Positions 38,762 to 49,104 of a DNA stretch of 64,000 nucleotides are shown here, piece by piece. The notes under the pieces were generated by a model. The model did not search any database and was not told the DNA's origin. It saw nothing but the letters and a program-made list of their open reading frames with translations. Both the position numbers and the translations under genes were made by a program. The DNA lies in assembly GCA_002082245.2 (NCBI GenBank), contig NBTC02000002.1:558001-622000 (forward strand), written 5' to 3'. Position 1 is the first letter of the stretch. Each line of letters starts with the position of its first letter. The DNA is from Yersinia enterocolitica. Lineage in GTDB: Bacteria; Pseudomonadota; Gammaproteobacteria; Enterobacterales; Enterobacteriaceae.

Positions 38762-39118
38762 ATGAGAAAGACAGGATTAGCCTTGGTATTGATCACTGCA
38801 TTGGCGGGTATCACCAGTGGTGTACAGGCCCAAGAGCCGCGAGTAGCGAAATTACCTGCTTGCCCCGGTTTAAACCAATCTCAGGTAGCAACGCAGGTTA
38901 AGCGAGATTTTCTGCAAAACAGAATTACGCGTTGGGAAGCGGATAAGAAACAATTGGGTACTGATAGCCCAGTGGTTTGGATTAGCGCGGTAGACATTAC
39001 AGGCCAGGATGATGTCTGGCAGGTTCCAATGACTGTTCGTGGTAACAAGGGTGACAAAACCTACCAAGTGGTACTTGACTGCAAAGCTGGCAGCATTACC
39101 TATAATGGCCCTAAATAG
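38762..39118 (+). CDS. yebF: YebF-family exported protein
   Basis: A 118-aa protein with signal peptide (cleavage near VQAQE). The mature part keeps the YebF pattern: VKRDFLQNRITRWEADK, VVWISAVDI, QVPMTVRGNKG, YQVVLDCKAGS, with two cysteines (ACPG, DCKAG) likely forming the known disulfide. E. coli YebF can reach the medium and resembles the colicin M immunity protein. GGAGG is best placed for the second ATG (38762). Neighbour of yebG and purT as in E. coli. Confidence 0.88.
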   Translation: MRKTGLALVLITALAGITSGVQAQEPRVAKLPACPGLNQSQVATQVKRDFLQNRITRWEADKKQLGTDSPVVWISAVDITGQDDVWQVPMTVRGNKGDKTYQVVLDCKAGSITYNGPK

Positions 39119-39387
39119 GTATACCTCTCATTAGTAATTGACTCAAATAGGTCTGGGTAGAATAACGTCTGCATAAAGTTAATAGCTGCCAAACAGGTGC
39201 TGGAGGAAACGTATCTGGTACCTGTTTATCCCCCCTCACGGCGGATACTCTCTCAGGTCTCTTTTATAATCATATTTATCATTTAATTAGCTCCCTTCAG
39301 CTAAATTATAAGCATATGCTGGTGCTTGGCATCCACAGGTAATCGTGTCACTCTCGCGTTAACGAACACAGATGGATAACTCAATCA

Positions 39388-41442
39388 ATGACCATACCTC
39401 CAAAGGCCGATAAACGCCCTTATCCAATAACTATGCACGGCGATACCCGTGTAGATGACTATTATTGGCTACGTGATGACGAGCGTACTGACGCCGATGT
39501 TCTGAACTACTTGCAAGCTGAAAATGATTTCACCAACGCAGTGTTGCAGCCACAACAACCTTTGCGAGAAACCCTGTATCAAGAGATGGTTTCGCGAATT
39601 CCGCCACAGGAAGAATCAGTCCCCTATATCCGCAATGGCTATCGCTATCAGACGCGTTTTGAGCCGGGTAATGAATATGCTATTTACGTGCGTCAACCGG
39701 TTTGGGCTGATAGCAGTTGGGAAACGTTATTGGATGGCAACCAACGGGCAGCGGACAGTGAGTTTTATACCTTGGGTGGGTTGGATGTTAGCCCAGATAA
39801 TCATCTATTAGCGGTTGCAGAGGATTTCTTATCGCGTCGCCAATATGATATTCGGGTGAAACATTTGCAAAGTGATGTTTGGCACGAAGAAGTTATCAGC
39901 AATACCTCAGGTAGTTTTGAGTGGGCCAATGATTCAAAAACGCTCTATTACGTGCGCAAACATGAAAAAACATTACTGCCTTATCAAGTGTATCGCCATG
40001 TAGTAGGAACCGACCCTCAATTGGACCAACTTATTTATCAGGAAACTGACGATACATTTTATGTTGGGCTGGAAAAAACCACATCTGAACGTTTCATTGT
40101 TATTAATCTGAGCAGTACCACTACATCTGAAATCTTGTTGCTGGATGCTGATAAGCCTGAATCCGCACCACAGATGTTTGCACCGCGCCGTAAAGACCAT
40201 GAATACGGGTTGGACCACTATAAGCAACATTTTTATTTACGCTCAAATAAAGATGGCAAGAATTTCGGTTTGTACAAAATAGCCGAAGAAGGTAAGGAAC
40301 AACGTGATTTTGCCGATGAATCTCAATGGGTGTCATTAATCGCGCCAACAACTGATGTTATGTTGGAGGGCTTCAGCCTATTCCGTGATTGGTTGGTAGT
40401 GGAAGAGCGTAGTGAAGGGCTGACGCATTTACGACAGATTCACTGGGCCACTGACGAAGAGAAATACATTACTTTTGATGATCCAACCTATGTTACCTGG
40501 TTGGCTTATAACCCCGAGCCAGAAACAGAATTGCTGCGCTATGGCTACTCCTCTATGACTACACCAAGTTCAATGTTTGAACTTAATATGGATACAGGTA
40601 CGCGCCAGCTACTGAAACAGCAAGAAGTGAAGAATTTCACCCCGGAAAAGTATCGCAGCGAGCGGATATGGGTCACTGCAACCGACGGCGTAAAAGTGCC
40701 GGTTTCATTGGTTTATCACCAAGATCACTTTGTTTCAGGTAGTAATCCACTGTTGGTTTATGGCTATGGCTCATATGGCAGCAGTATGGATCCCGCATTC
40801 AGTGGTAGCCGATTAAGCCTATTGGATCGTGGTTTTGTCTTCGCTCTGGCTCATATTCGGGGCGGCGGAGAATTGGGACAGCAGTGGTATGAAGACGGTA
40901 AATTGCTCAGCAAGTTAAATACTTTCAACGATTTTATCGATGTTACCAAAGCATTGATAACTGAGGGTTATGGTGATGCTAACCGTGTATTTGCCATGGG
41001 AGGCAGTGCTGGTGGCTTGTTGATGGGGACGGTCATCAATCAGGAACCCGGGTTATATAAAGGCGTAGTGGCACAGGTGCCGTTTGTTGATGTGGTAACC
41101 ACCATGTTGGATGAATCGATTCCTCTCACCACTGGCGAGTATGATGAATGGGGCAACCCGAACGATAAGGCGTATTACGACTATATTAAGCAATACAGTC
41201 CTTATGATCAGGTAAAGGCTCAGGATTATCCGCACATGCTGGTGACTACCGGCTTACATGATTCACAGGTTCAATACTGGGAACCGGCAAAGTGGGTCGC
41301 CAAGCTGCGTGAAATGAAAACGGATGACCACCAATTATTGCTCTACACCGATATGGATTCAGGTCATGGCGGTAAATCAGGCCGTTTCAAAGCGTATGAA
41401 GACATCGCTTTGGAATATGCATTCATACTGGCTTTGGCTTAA
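39388..41442 (+). CDS. ptrB: Oligopeptidase B
   Basis: A 684-aa S9 serine peptidase cleaving after Arg/Lys in short peptides. N-terminal beta-propeller (about 70-400) with [11 protein letters not shown] near the start, then the alpha/beta hydrolase domain: nucleophile in [11 protein letters not shown], acid and base in [12 protein letters not shown] and [10 protein letters not shown]. Length is typical. No signal peptide, so periplasmic or cytoplasmic site is undecided from sequence. Confidence 0.95.
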   Translation: MTIPPKADKRPYPITMHGDTRVDDYYWLRDDERTDADVLNYLQAENDFTNAVLQPQQPLRETLYQEMVSRIPPQEESVPYIRNGYRYQTRFEPGNEYAIYVRQPVWADSSWETLLDGNQRAADSEFYTLGGLDVSPDNHLLAVAEDFLSRRQYDIRVKHLQSDVWHEEVISNTSGSFEWANDSKTLYYVRKHEKTLLPYQVYRHVVGTDPQLDQLIYQETDDTFYVGLEKTTSERFIVINLSSTTTSEILLLDADKPESAPQMFAPRRKDHEYGLDHYKQHFYLRSNKDGKNFGLYKIAEEGKEQRDFADESQWVSLIAPTTDVMLEGFSLFRDWLVVEERSEGLTHLRQIHWATDEEKYITFDDPTYVTWLAYNPEPETELLRYGYSSMTTPSSMFELNMDTGTRQLLKQQEVKNFTPEKYRSERIWVTATDGVKVPVSLVYHQDHFVSGSNPLLVYGYGSYGSSMDPAFSGSRLSLLDRGFVFALAHIRGGGELGQQWYEDGKLLSKLNTFNDFIDVTKALITEGYGDANRVFAMGGSAGGLLMGTVINQEPGLYKGVVAQVPFVDVVTTMLDESIPLTTGEYDEWGNPNDKAYYDYIKQYSPYDQVKAQDYPHMLVTTGLHDSQVQYWEPAKWVAKLREMKTDDHQLLLYTDMDSGHGGKSGRFKAYEDIALEYAFILALA

Positions 41443-41456
41443 TCTAGTCAGGAATA

Positions 41457-42116
41457 TTACGTCAGGTAATAGGTCAGGGTATGGCGCATATCTGGCGTAA
41501 GGTCAGTTATTGAAGCTAACATCCAACGCAGATAGTCCGGGTCTTGCCGGGCTATCTGTTCAATGCTTTTGCCCCGGTATTTCCCAAATTTAAATGTCTG
41601 TAATAACAGCGGCTGCTGTGTTATCTCGGCCATTTGTTCGGCGTTCCAACCAGAGTCTTGCATAATGCGCTGTAATAGCGCCGCAGTGACATAGCAGTCG
41701 TATAAAGCACGATGCGGGTATAGATTATCCGGTACTGAAACATTCAGTCGCAAAGCGTAACGCAGATATTGATTACTGTGCTTAATGTCAGGATAGAGCA
41801 TTCGTGCCAGCTTAAGCGTACAAATCCATTGGCCGCCCATCTCCGGTAATACCCCACGATCAAAAGGCGCATTATGGGCAACATAATATGGGCTGCCTTG
41901 ATATCTTCTAATCGCCACCGCAATTCGTGGTTTGCCTTCTACCATTTCTTCAGTGATATGGTGGATTACCATCGCATCAATGCTGATTGGTCGGTCTGGA
42001 CTAATCAGATCACTCATAGGGTTAGCCAATGCTCCATCAACTAAATCAATAGAAGCAACCTCAACAATCCCACCGGCTAAACCACAGGTTTCGGTATCGA
42101 TAACACGAAAATACAT
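41457..42116 (-). CDS. exoX: Exodeoxyribonuclease X
   Basis: A 219-aa DEDDh 3'-5' exonuclease used in mismatch repair and recombination. Exo I RVIDTETCGL, Exo II YVAHNAPFDRGVLPE, Exo III PHRALYDCYVTA all present; C-terminal TFKFGKYRGKSIEQIA is the family extension. ATG 42116 follows GGGGGAT; 13 upstream codons are excluded. Convergent with ptrB. Confidence 0.94.
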   Translation of the reverse strand: MYFRVIDTETCGLAGGIVEVASIDLVDGALANPMSDLISPDRPISIDAMVIHHITEEMVEGKPRIAVAIRRYQGSPYYVAHNAPFDRGVLPEMGGQWICTLKLARMLYPDIKHSNQYLRYALRLNVSVPDNLYPHRALYDCYVTAALLQRIMQDSGWNAEQMAEITQQPLLLQTFKFGKYRGKSIEQIARQDPDYLRWMLASITDLTPDMRHTLTYYLT

Positions 42117-42153
42117 TTCTATCCCCCACCGACTATTGCTAAATAATAGCAAC

Positions 42154-42180
42154 AAAAAACCCGCCTAATATGGCGGGTTG
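42154..42180 (-). terminator. Intrinsic terminator of the 37-codon gene
   Basis: Minus-strand stem AACCCGCC / GGCGGGTT with 6-nt loop and T run, just after the stop at 42203 and before exoX. Confidence 0.85.
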
Positions 42181-42202
42181 ACTGACGAGACGAAAAGCCC
42201 GT

Positions 42203-42316
42203 TTATTCTGCGCTGGTAGAAGATGACTTCTTAGCGCGTTTCTCCGCTTTTTTCTCAGCTGGAGTTTTTAGTGGCTTTTTCTTCGCGTTCTTTTTGCTGT
42301 CCATTCCCTTACTCAT
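42203..42316 (-). CDS. Small lysine-rich protein (37 aa)
   Basis: MSKGMDSKKNAKKKPLKTPA then EKKAEKRAKKSSSTSAE: a highly basic peptide resembling short Lys-rich proteins annotated in many enterobacteria. ATG 42316 follows GAGAGG, and a strong terminator follows, so it is likely a real gene. Function unknown; nucleic-acid binding is a guess from charge. The region 42317-42639 upstream holds no other recognisable feature. Confidence 0.65.
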   Translation of the reverse strand: MSKGMDSKKNAKKKPLKTPAEKKAEKRAKKSSSTSAE

Positions 42317-42597
42317 GGCTTGCCTCTCTTTACCTTCGGTTAGGTTGGTACGCCCACCTATTAACCACCTTATGAGGGTAAGTTGCAAGGAGATAAAGCA
42401 TCAATGCAATTAATCTATTGTTTAACAACAGTATTATTAAATCTTAATTTATCTTGTTACCGTTTAAATCGTGTTATCCCGAGGATATAACTGCGCAGAA
42501 TGCATTGAGATATGGCGTAATTATCGCCAGTTGGAGGAATTAATTGGCTGATTGGCGTAAATGTGATGTTTTATCGTTGACCCTGCGTGCTGTATAG

Positions 42598-43596
<999 letters not shown>

Positions 43597-43612
43597 TTGT
43601 CTTATTCGGTCC

Positions 43613-43645
43613 ACTCCCGCAACTTGATACCTGCGGGAGTTTTTA
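43613..43645 (+). terminator. Intrinsic terminator of pip
   Basis: 9-bp stem ACTCCCGCA / TGCGGGAGT, loop of ten, then TTTTT (one T shared with the stem). Confidence 0.88.
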
Positions 43646-43650
43646 GTCGC

Positions 43651-43881
43651 TTACTTTATCTTGGGCTCATACGGTAAGCGTGAGAATTTAATTGATTCAG
43701 CACGGTAGTGAGCTAAGCGTTGTAAAAAATACTCACGCAGTTCTTCCGGCTGTTCCCGGGCGATCATTTCAGCAATCACTGGCATATTGTAACGCTCTTT
43801 AAACGCCACACCTGAAGCGGCTAAATCAACATTCATTTTTGCCGTTTCTTCGTCAGAAAGCTCCGTCAGATTATATCCCAT
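43651..43881 (-). CDS. holE: DNA polymerase III theta subunit
   Basis: A 76-aa protein that stabilises the epsilon proofreading subunit. [20 protein letters not shown] and [11 protein letters not shown] match E. coli HolE almost residue for residue, as does length. ATG 43881 follows GAAGGAG; upstream frame excluded. Located between exoX and yobA as in E. coli. Confidence 0.95.
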   Translation of the reverse strand: MGYNLTELSDEETAKMNVDLAASGVAFKERYNMPVIAEMIAREQPEELREYFLQRLAHYRAESIKFSRLPYEPKIK

Positions 43882-44270
43882 CGTTTTCTCCTTCTTAGGC
43901 TGTGGGGGTATGGCGCAAAAGGTAATGCAGGTAACGTGGATTGGCAAGTAGCGGATGTGACCAAACCATCACATTAATCGGTTATCTGTATTGGGATAAT
44001 ATTAATACCCACTGTAATTAATTATTATTTTAAGGTGAAAATCAAATAATAATCATTCCTTTTAGTATTTTGCCGGTAATGTGAATGATTCTTATAATAA
44101 TTACGGTAATTTGTGGGATTTACTATTTTATGATTTAAATCAAGTGGTTGAGTTGTCTTTATCTTTTTAATGTTTTTATTGTAAATGGGGTGTTCTTATT
44201 TTGTATTTATCTTGGCATAATACGAAAAATAATCATCGCTTACCTGCATTATAAAAATAAGGGAATTATT
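43882..44270. other. AT-rich region upstream of ftnA with Fur-like sites
   Basis: 389 bases. Two Fur-like stretches, AATAATAATCATT (44046-44058) and GAATGATTCTTATAATAA (44083-44100), lie side by side. In E. coli, extended Fur sites displace H-NS and activate ftnA; the same design is plausible. The 41 codons in frame upstream of the ftnA ATG are not considered coding. Confidence 0.45.
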
Positions 44271-44780
44271 ATGTTGAAAACAGAAATGGCAAAAAAGCTC
44301 AATGAGCAGCTTAATCTGGAGTTTTACTCTGCGAATCTTTACCTGCAAATGAGTGCCTGGTGCAGCGATAAAGGTTTTGAAGGTGCTGCGGCATTTTTAA
44401 AAGAGCATTCTCAAGAAGAGATGCAGCACATGCAGCGTTTGTTCGAATATCTCAGCGGGACAGGCTCTATGCCGGTTTTGGGTACGATCAGCGCCCCACC
44501 AATTGATTTTGCTTCTCTGGCTGATGTATTCAAGCAGACTTACGAGCATGAGCAGCTTATTACTACTCAAATTAATGAACTCGCTCATGCAGCAATGGAA
44601 AACCACGATTATTCCACGTTCAATTTCCTGCAATGGTATGTGGCTGAGCAGCATGAAGAAGAAAAACTGTTCAAATCCATTCTTGATAAACTGGCCTTGG
44701 TGGGTAACAGCGGTAATTCATTGTTCTTCGTTGATAAAGATCTGAAAACAATGGCGGCCCAAAGCCACGTTCAAGCTTAA
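44271..44780 (+). CDS. ftnA: Non-haem ferritin FtnA
   Basis: A 169-aa iron-storage subunit that assembles into a 24-mer. Ferroxidase-centre residues are in [30 protein letters not shown] and [12 protein letters not shown]. Length is near E. coli FtnA; the C-terminus is slightly extended ([13 protein letters not shown]). ATG 44271 follows AAGGGAATT. Own terminator downstream. Confidence 0.94.
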   Translation: MLKTEMAKKLNEQLNLEFYSANLYLQMSAWCSDKGFEGAAAFLKEHSQEEMQHMQRLFEYLSGTGSMPVLGTISAPPIDFASLADVFKQTYEHEQLITTQINELAHAAMENHDYSTFNFLQWYVAEQHEEEKLFKSILDKLALVGNSGNSLFFVDKDLKTMAAQSHVQA

Positions 44781-44802
44781 TCTGTATTGTTAGAGTGATT
44801 GA

Positions 44803-44855
44803 CGCAGTTTTTGATTCTCGATCAACAGAATCAGGAACTGCGATTTTCGTTTTTC
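44803..44855 (+). terminator. Intrinsic terminator of ftnA
   Basis: 15-pair stem GCAGTTTTTGATTCT / AGAATCAGGAACTGC (two G-U pairs) with 8-nt loop, followed by a T-rich tail. The remaining spacer to 45159 shows nothing else I can name. Confidence 0.8.
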
Positions 44856-45159
44856 CCCGCTAACTTAGCTACACAACTCCCTCCATCTTATTGTTTTCGT
44901 GCTAATTGCATATTGTTTAGCTATGGTTTCTCGACTTGCTATATTCAAATCGTTATCATTTGCAATAACGACAAGGCAGTGAGTTGAATTGCTGCCCAAT
45001 TATTGGTGATATTTCAATCACCACTCAGAATTTGGCGTTTTGTTTTGTGTGCTATCTCACAGGTAGTGCAATTGACTGGAAGTGATAGGGGTTCGCGCTG
45101 CCAATATAGGATATGGTTGGTAGCAGATTGATTCTTTTCCCCATTGATTAAGGGATACT

Positions 45160-45546
45160 ATGTTTATTCGCAAAGTCCGTTCTTCTTGCCGCATGCTTTC
45201 GGCGCTTATTGTGTTGTTTGTTGGGCTATCTAGCCAGCAAGCTCTGGCTCACGCACACCTGAAAATAGAGTCGCCAGCTGCCGATACCACTATCGGTTCA
45301 GCACCAGAAGCAGTGACGCTGGGTTTCTCTGAAGGTATTGAACTCAATTTCAGTGGTGTGAAAGTTACCGGCCCTGATAACAATGTAGTGAAAACTGGTG
45401 CGTTAAAATTGGATCCGGTGAATAACACACAGTTGATTTTGCCTATTGATCATGCATTAACAGCAGGGAAATATAATGTTTCATGGCACGTGGTGTCTGT
45501 CGATGGTCATAAAACCAAAGGCACATACAGCTTCACTGTGAAATAA
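45160..45546 (+). CDS. yobA: CopC-family periplasmic copper protein YobA
   Basis: A 128-aa protein with signal peptide ending QALA, so the mature chain begins HAHLKIESPA, the N-terminal His used for Cu(II) in CopC proteins. A second His pair lies in WHVVSVDGHKTKGTYSF. First gene of yobA-yebZ-yebY; the stop is one base before the yebZ start. Confidence 0.93.
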   Translation: MFIRKVRSSCRMLSALIVLFVGLSSQQALAHAHLKIESPAADTTIGSAPEAVTLGFSEGIELNFSGVKVTGPDNNVVKTGALKLDPVNNTQLILPIDHALTAGKYNVSWHVVSVDGHKTKGTYSFTVK

Positions 45547-45547
45547 T

Positions 45548-46432
45548 ATGTCTCTGGCGGCTCTATTCGTTCTGTGTCGCTTCTTGCATTTTCTGGCGGT
45601 GATGCTGATGTTTGGCATCAGTATATTCACCGCTGTATTAGCACCAGATCGATTCTCTTCAATACTCAAAACCCGTCTGTCACCTCTACTTATCTTCAGT
45701 ACTTTTCTGGGGCTTATCTCTGCCGTGGGGCTTTTAGCCGTTCAGGCTGGAATGATGGGTGATGGTTGGGCTGATACTTATCGATTGACCGTTTGGTGGT
45801 CGGTATTTGGTACACGCTTCGGCCAGGTGTGGCAATGGCATATGGGTTTATCCATTTTGATTATGTGGATAGTGTTGCTGGGTTCAACTCGTAGCAACTA
45901 TCGACTGATAGCGGGCTGCTCAACGCTGTTACTCGCGAGTCTTGCTTTTACCGGGCATGCGGCGATGCATGCTGGAGTCGTGGGATGGATTCACCAAACT
46001 AATCAAATCATACATCTGCTCAGTGCGGGTTACTGGCTGGGTTGCTTGCCAGCGCTGCTGATTTGCCTCGTTTATACCCGCAATAATGATGTCAAACGTG
46101 AAGCCATCACTACGTTGATTCGATTCTCAAGCTGGGGACATCTGGCCGTAGCATTGGTACTGGCGAGTGGTGTTATTAACAGCATCATTATACTGGGCGA
46201 TACCGCGCTGACGCTGACATCTACTTATCAGATACTTCTGCTCTGCAAAGTGATATTGGTGATGTTTATGATTATTGTTGCACTGATTAATCGTTATCTC
46301 ATCGTTCCATTGCTTAAGCAATTACCCGCTAAAGCTCACTATTGGCTAGTGGTAAATAGTTGTGTGGAAATTATCCTCGGTGTAGCGGTATTACTCTTAG
46401 TCAGTGTTTTTGCCACTATGGCACCGGTATAG
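45548..46432 (+). CDS. yebZ: CopD-family inner-membrane protein YebZ
   Basis: A 294-aa polytopic protein (about eight helices) of the CopD family, thought to take copper from its CopC partner into the cytoplasm. Histidines in FLHFLAVMLMFG, WQWHMGLS, FTGHAAMHAG and WIHQTNQIIHLLSAGYWLG are typical. It begins one base after yobA and is surely cotranslated. Confidence 0.92.
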   Translation: MSLAALFVLCRFLHFLAVMLMFGISIFTAVLAPDRFSSILKTRLSPLLIFSTFLGLISAVGLLAVQAGMMGDGWADTYRLTVWWSVFGTRFGQVWQWHMGLSILIMWIVLLGSTRSNYRLIAGCSTLLLASLAFTGHAAMHAGVVGWIHQTNQIIHLLSAGYWLGCLPALLICLVYTRNNDVKREAITTLIRFSSWGHLAVALVLASGVINSIIILGDTALTLTSTYQILLLCKVILVMFMIIVALINRYLIVPLLKQLPAKAHYWLVVNSCVEIILGVAVLLLVSVFATMAPV

Positions 46433-46528
46433 GGTAAAGCTATAAGTAACAGATATTGCTACTGAGCTTGCATTGGAGCCTTTGGATGCGAGAAAATCTA
46501 AGCAATCAATTAATTGAGGATAATTAAG

Positions 46529-46870
46529 ATGAAAGGTTTTGTGCTGACGTTATCGTTGCTGATGCTATCAATTAACGCTATTGCTGCTGGAAAGATAGTG
46601 ACGGTCAGTAAATTTGAATTTGGTAAGCAATGGGCATTTACCCGAGAAGAAGTGATGCTGGAATGCCGCCCAGGTAATGCTTTATTTGTGATTAACCCGA
46701 GTACGTTAGCGCAATATCCCCTCAATGATATTGCTACCGAGCAGATGAAATCTGGCCTTGTATTAGCGAAGCCGTTAGATATTTTGTTGTTAGATGACAG
46801 TAACAACCCTGGGCAGAAGATGAGCTTGGCGCCTTTCCAGCAGCGTGCAATGTCATTGTGTCAAAATTAA
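46529..46870 (+). CDS. yebY: YebY, DUF2511 exported protein
   Basis: A 113-aa periplasmic protein: signal peptide 1-19 (ends NAIAA), then [20 protein letters not shown] and C-terminal [15 protein letters not shown]; two cysteines probably bridge. Operon mate of yobA-yebZ in E. coli; function linked to copper by context. ATG 46529 follows GAGGATAATTAAG. Confidence 0.9.
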   Translation: MKGFVLTLSLLMLSINAIAAGKIVTVSKFEFGKQWAFTREEVMLECRPGNALFVINPSTLAQYPLNDIATEQMKSGLVLAKPLDILLLDDSNNPGQKMSLAPFQQRAMSLCQN

Positions 46871-47031
46871 ACCTGAAATTGTGAGACTCACCAATATTAA
46901 CCCGTATTTTTCAAATGATTACTATTACTAGTAATAGGTTTGAGTTTTCGCCATTCAGATTAGTTTACAACCGTAATTAATTAGTTCTATTGCCAAGTTG
47001 GCGAAACACATGTACTCGACTACGCTTAAGG

Positions 47032-47137
47032 AGTACGGCTGAATAAGCCTACGTTAATGCCAACTTTTAGCGCACGGCTCTCTCCCAAGAGCCATTTCCC
47101 TAGACCGAATATAGGAATCGTATTCGGTCTCTTTTTA
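47032..47137 (+). ncRNA. sdsR: SdsR (RyeB) small RNA
   Basis: The segment from TTAATGCCAACTTTTAGCGC through ACGGCTCTCTCCCAAGAGCC to the final stem AGACCGAATA / TATTCGGTCT and T run is nearly identical to enterobacterial SdsR, a sigma-S-dependent Hfq-bound sRNA that represses porin and repair genes. It lies right after yebY, the same place as in E. coli. TACGCTTA at 47021-47028 is the probable sigma-S -10. The 5' end is approximate. The antisense RyeA/SraC gene may be disrupted by the prophage that begins just beyond. Confidence 0.93.
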
Positions 47138-47169
47138 ATGTGTTGATTTTTTTGATGTTTTTTCCTCTC

Positions 47170-47189
47170 CCCCGAAATTTCCCCGAAAT
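47170..47189. repeat. Tandem 11-bp repeat near attL
   Basis: CCCCGAAAT occurs twice, 11 bases apart, between sdsR and the int stop. Position and helical spacing are those of lambda-type arm sites bound by the integrase N-terminus; a candidate only. Confidence 0.35.
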
Positions 47190-47201
47190 CCTATACTCGG
47201 C

Positions 47202-48311
47202 CTAAATTTCTACCCACTCATTTTTACGCGAATCCAGGTATACATTCGTCATTTTCATCGATTTGTGACCGAGCAATTTCTGTGCAAATTCCTTACCGTA
47301 CTCAGCTTCATAAAGTCTCGATGCCAGGCTGCGGATCTCGTGAAAGCTGGGAGGGGATATGTCATAAACCAGATCCGTTGCTTTCAATGCTTTAACAAAT
47401 GCTTTGGTGAGTGAGTCCGCATTTAATGCACCGGGCTCCCGGCCTGATTTTCTACTGGACGAGCAAATGAGATATTCGCTCTTATTGTTATTCAGGCACT
47501 TTTCTACAACGTCACCGACGGAGGTATTCATTATTTCCAACCGAAGTGATAGTGATATAGCTATCTGCATTTTAGTTTTACTTTGGACTATCCAAAGCTT
47601 GCCATCATGCACATCGCTTCTTTTTAATTGCCGCACATCGTCACGGCGTTGGCCGGTAATTAGCGCCAATGCTAGGCTGAGTTGAACCCAGTTCTGCTGT
47701 TGGCCGGCTGCCTCGTAAATCTTGCAAAAGGCAGCATAGTCGAGCCGTTCCCGCTTAACTTTTGGTGACGGCGTGCGTGTTGCTTCCACTGGGTTGGTGC
47801 TAATTAAACCATCAGCTATTGCTTCGCGAAAAACATCAGATAAAACAGAACGTAGATTTACCGCCATCGAACTTTTACCATTATCGACATAGGCATTAAT
47901 AAAATCAGCGATATGCTTGGTGGTAATAGCCTCGATCGGTTTATCTCCAAATTCTTGGTTAATATATCCGATTTGCAGGACTCTCATTTTCATGGTGTTC
48001 TCAGCCAGTTCTCTACGCTTTAATAGCTCTGAATAGCGCTTTAGCCAACTTGCTACGGTATTAACTTCAGCTTTAGCCGCAGGAGTTGGGGTAGGGGCTT
48101 GTAATCGTTCAAGCAGGGCAACTGGCTGAAAATTGGATTCAATATAATTATTGGCCTGAATAGCCTGAGATATGGCATCTCTACGGGCAATTTGCCCGAG
48201 GGTTATTTCCTCCCCAGTAATAGGGTTACGCCAGTAAAATGATTTGCGCGAGCGGCGATAGGTAAGGTTCCGAGGTAAATTGGCATCATATCTTTGCGGC
48301 CTTGATGCCAT
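47202..48311 (-). CDS. int: Phage integrase, lambda Int type
   Basis: A 369-aa tyrosine recombinase. N-terminal arm-binding domain (LPRNLTYRRSRKSFYWRNP, like lambda PPNLYIRNNGYYCYRDP), core-binding region, then catalytic domain: Arg in LITGQRRDDV, Lys in VQSKTKMQIA, HxxR in FHEIRSLASR, His in LLGHKS, nucleophile Tyr in TNVYLDSR. Complete, so likely functional. Its 5' end overlaps xis by 26 bases, as in lambda. Confidence 0.93.
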   Translation of the reverse strand: MASRPQRYDANLPRNLTYRRSRKSFYWRNPITGEEITLGQIARRDAISQAIQANNYIESNFQPVALLERLQAPTPTPAAKAEVNTVASWLKRYSELLKRRELAENTMKMRVLQIGYINQEFGDKPIEAITTKHIADFINAYVDNGKSSMAVNLRSVLSDVFREAIADGLISTNPVEATRTPSPKVKRERLDYAAFCKIYEAAGQQQNWVQLSLALALITGQRRDDVRQLKRSDVHDGKLWIVQSKTKMQIAISLSLRLEIMNTSVGDVVEKCLNNNKSEYLICSSSRKSGREPGALNADSLTKAFVKALKATDLVYDISPPSFHEIRSLASRLYEAEYGKEFAQKLLGHKSMKMTNVYLDSRKNEWVEI

Positions 48312-48555
48312 GATTAATTCTCTCTATTAATGGTGAGTTAACATCGGGTGATGCTTTTATTATTTTTTTAGCTAAGCGATAGCTTTTAGGTTGAATATAA
48401 ATAGCACCTGGCTGTACACGATATTCCCGCCCATGTTTTTCAGGGGCAGGGTAAATATTGCCGCCTCGCGCCCAGCGCTGGAGTGTCTGGGGGGTTGGTT
48501 GCTTGCTGCGGTAGGTTTCTTCCGCCCATTCTTCTAATGTCAGTAGTTTGGTCAT
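48286..48555 (-). CDS. xis: Excisionase, lambda Xis type
   Basis: An 89-aa winged-helix directionality factor: TLEEWAEETY, TLQRWARGGNIYPAPEKHGR and EYRV match lambda Xis (LQEWN..., VRRWVRESRIFPPPVKDGREY). C-terminal basic tail. Ribosome region TGAGGAAAGACCAATG is shared with other genes of this prophage. Overlaps int. Confidence 0.9.
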   Translation of the reverse strand: MTKLLTLEEWAEETYRSKQPTPQTLQRWARGGNIYPAPEKHGREYRVQPGAIYIQPKSYRLAKKIIKASPDVNSPLIERINHGIKAAKI

Positions 48556-48675
48556 TGGTCTTTCCTCAGTAGGAAAGGGCGCAAAGATGTTACGCCCTAT
48601 TATGGTCGTTTGGTCTGGGGTGGTAAGGGGCTATGTTTTAGTGATACTGCTATCGAATGCTACGGTCGGATATGG

Positions 48676-49104
48676 TTAAACCTCCCGAGTTAACCGGTTG
48701 ATAATGTCTCTTTTGGAGGGAATGCGAAGCTGGTAGGCCAATTGCCATGCTTTGCGCTGATTCTGAGTTTTATGTTCCAACATTTTGCGGATAGTGGTCA
48801 CCGGGATACCGGTGCTGCTGGCAATCAAGTTTTCATTGTGGCCAGCGCGGTGAAACTGATAGATAGCCAGCAAAACTTCCAGTGAGTAGCGCTTACGAAT
48901 ACCTATATCGACCGTATTCACCTGAGATAAGCCGGGCCATCGCTCATCATTGGGATAAATCGGCTTCGGTATTGGCTGGTAGGGGTTACCGCTGCGGATT
49001 TCAGCGCGACAGCGCATTAGCCAGATGATACGAGCGGTATAGTCCCCCCGGTCATCTTCTTTAAAGTAGCTGCCGGTACTCTGGTTCAGTTCCTCATCCA
49101 TCAT
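48676..49104 (-). CDS. Phage protein with C-terminal helix-turn-helix
   Basis: A 142-aa protein, start ATGATG at 49104 behind AAGGAA. The upstream gene's natural TGA overlaps this start (ATGA). The C-terminal 70 residues include RYSLEVLLAIYQFHRAG, then LIASSTGIPVTTIRKMLEHK, a convincing helix-turn-helix, and a basic end KRDIINRLTREV. No enzyme motif. By position in the leftward early operon it may be a regulator. In this sequence it is read through in frame from the damaged gene above. Confidence 0.65.
   Translation of the reverse strand: MMDEELNQSTGSYFKEDDRGDYTARIIWLMRCRAEIRSGNPYQPIPKPIYPNDERWPGLSQVNTVDIGIRKRYSLEVLLAIYQFHRAGHNENLIASSTGIPVTTIRKMLEHKTQNQRKAWQLAYQLRIPSKRDIINRLTREV

Noticed and set aside
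44148..44270. 41-codon N-terminal extension of ferritin
   Set aside because: Ferritin homologues begin at the ATG 44271, which has a good ribosome site; the upstream part is the control region.
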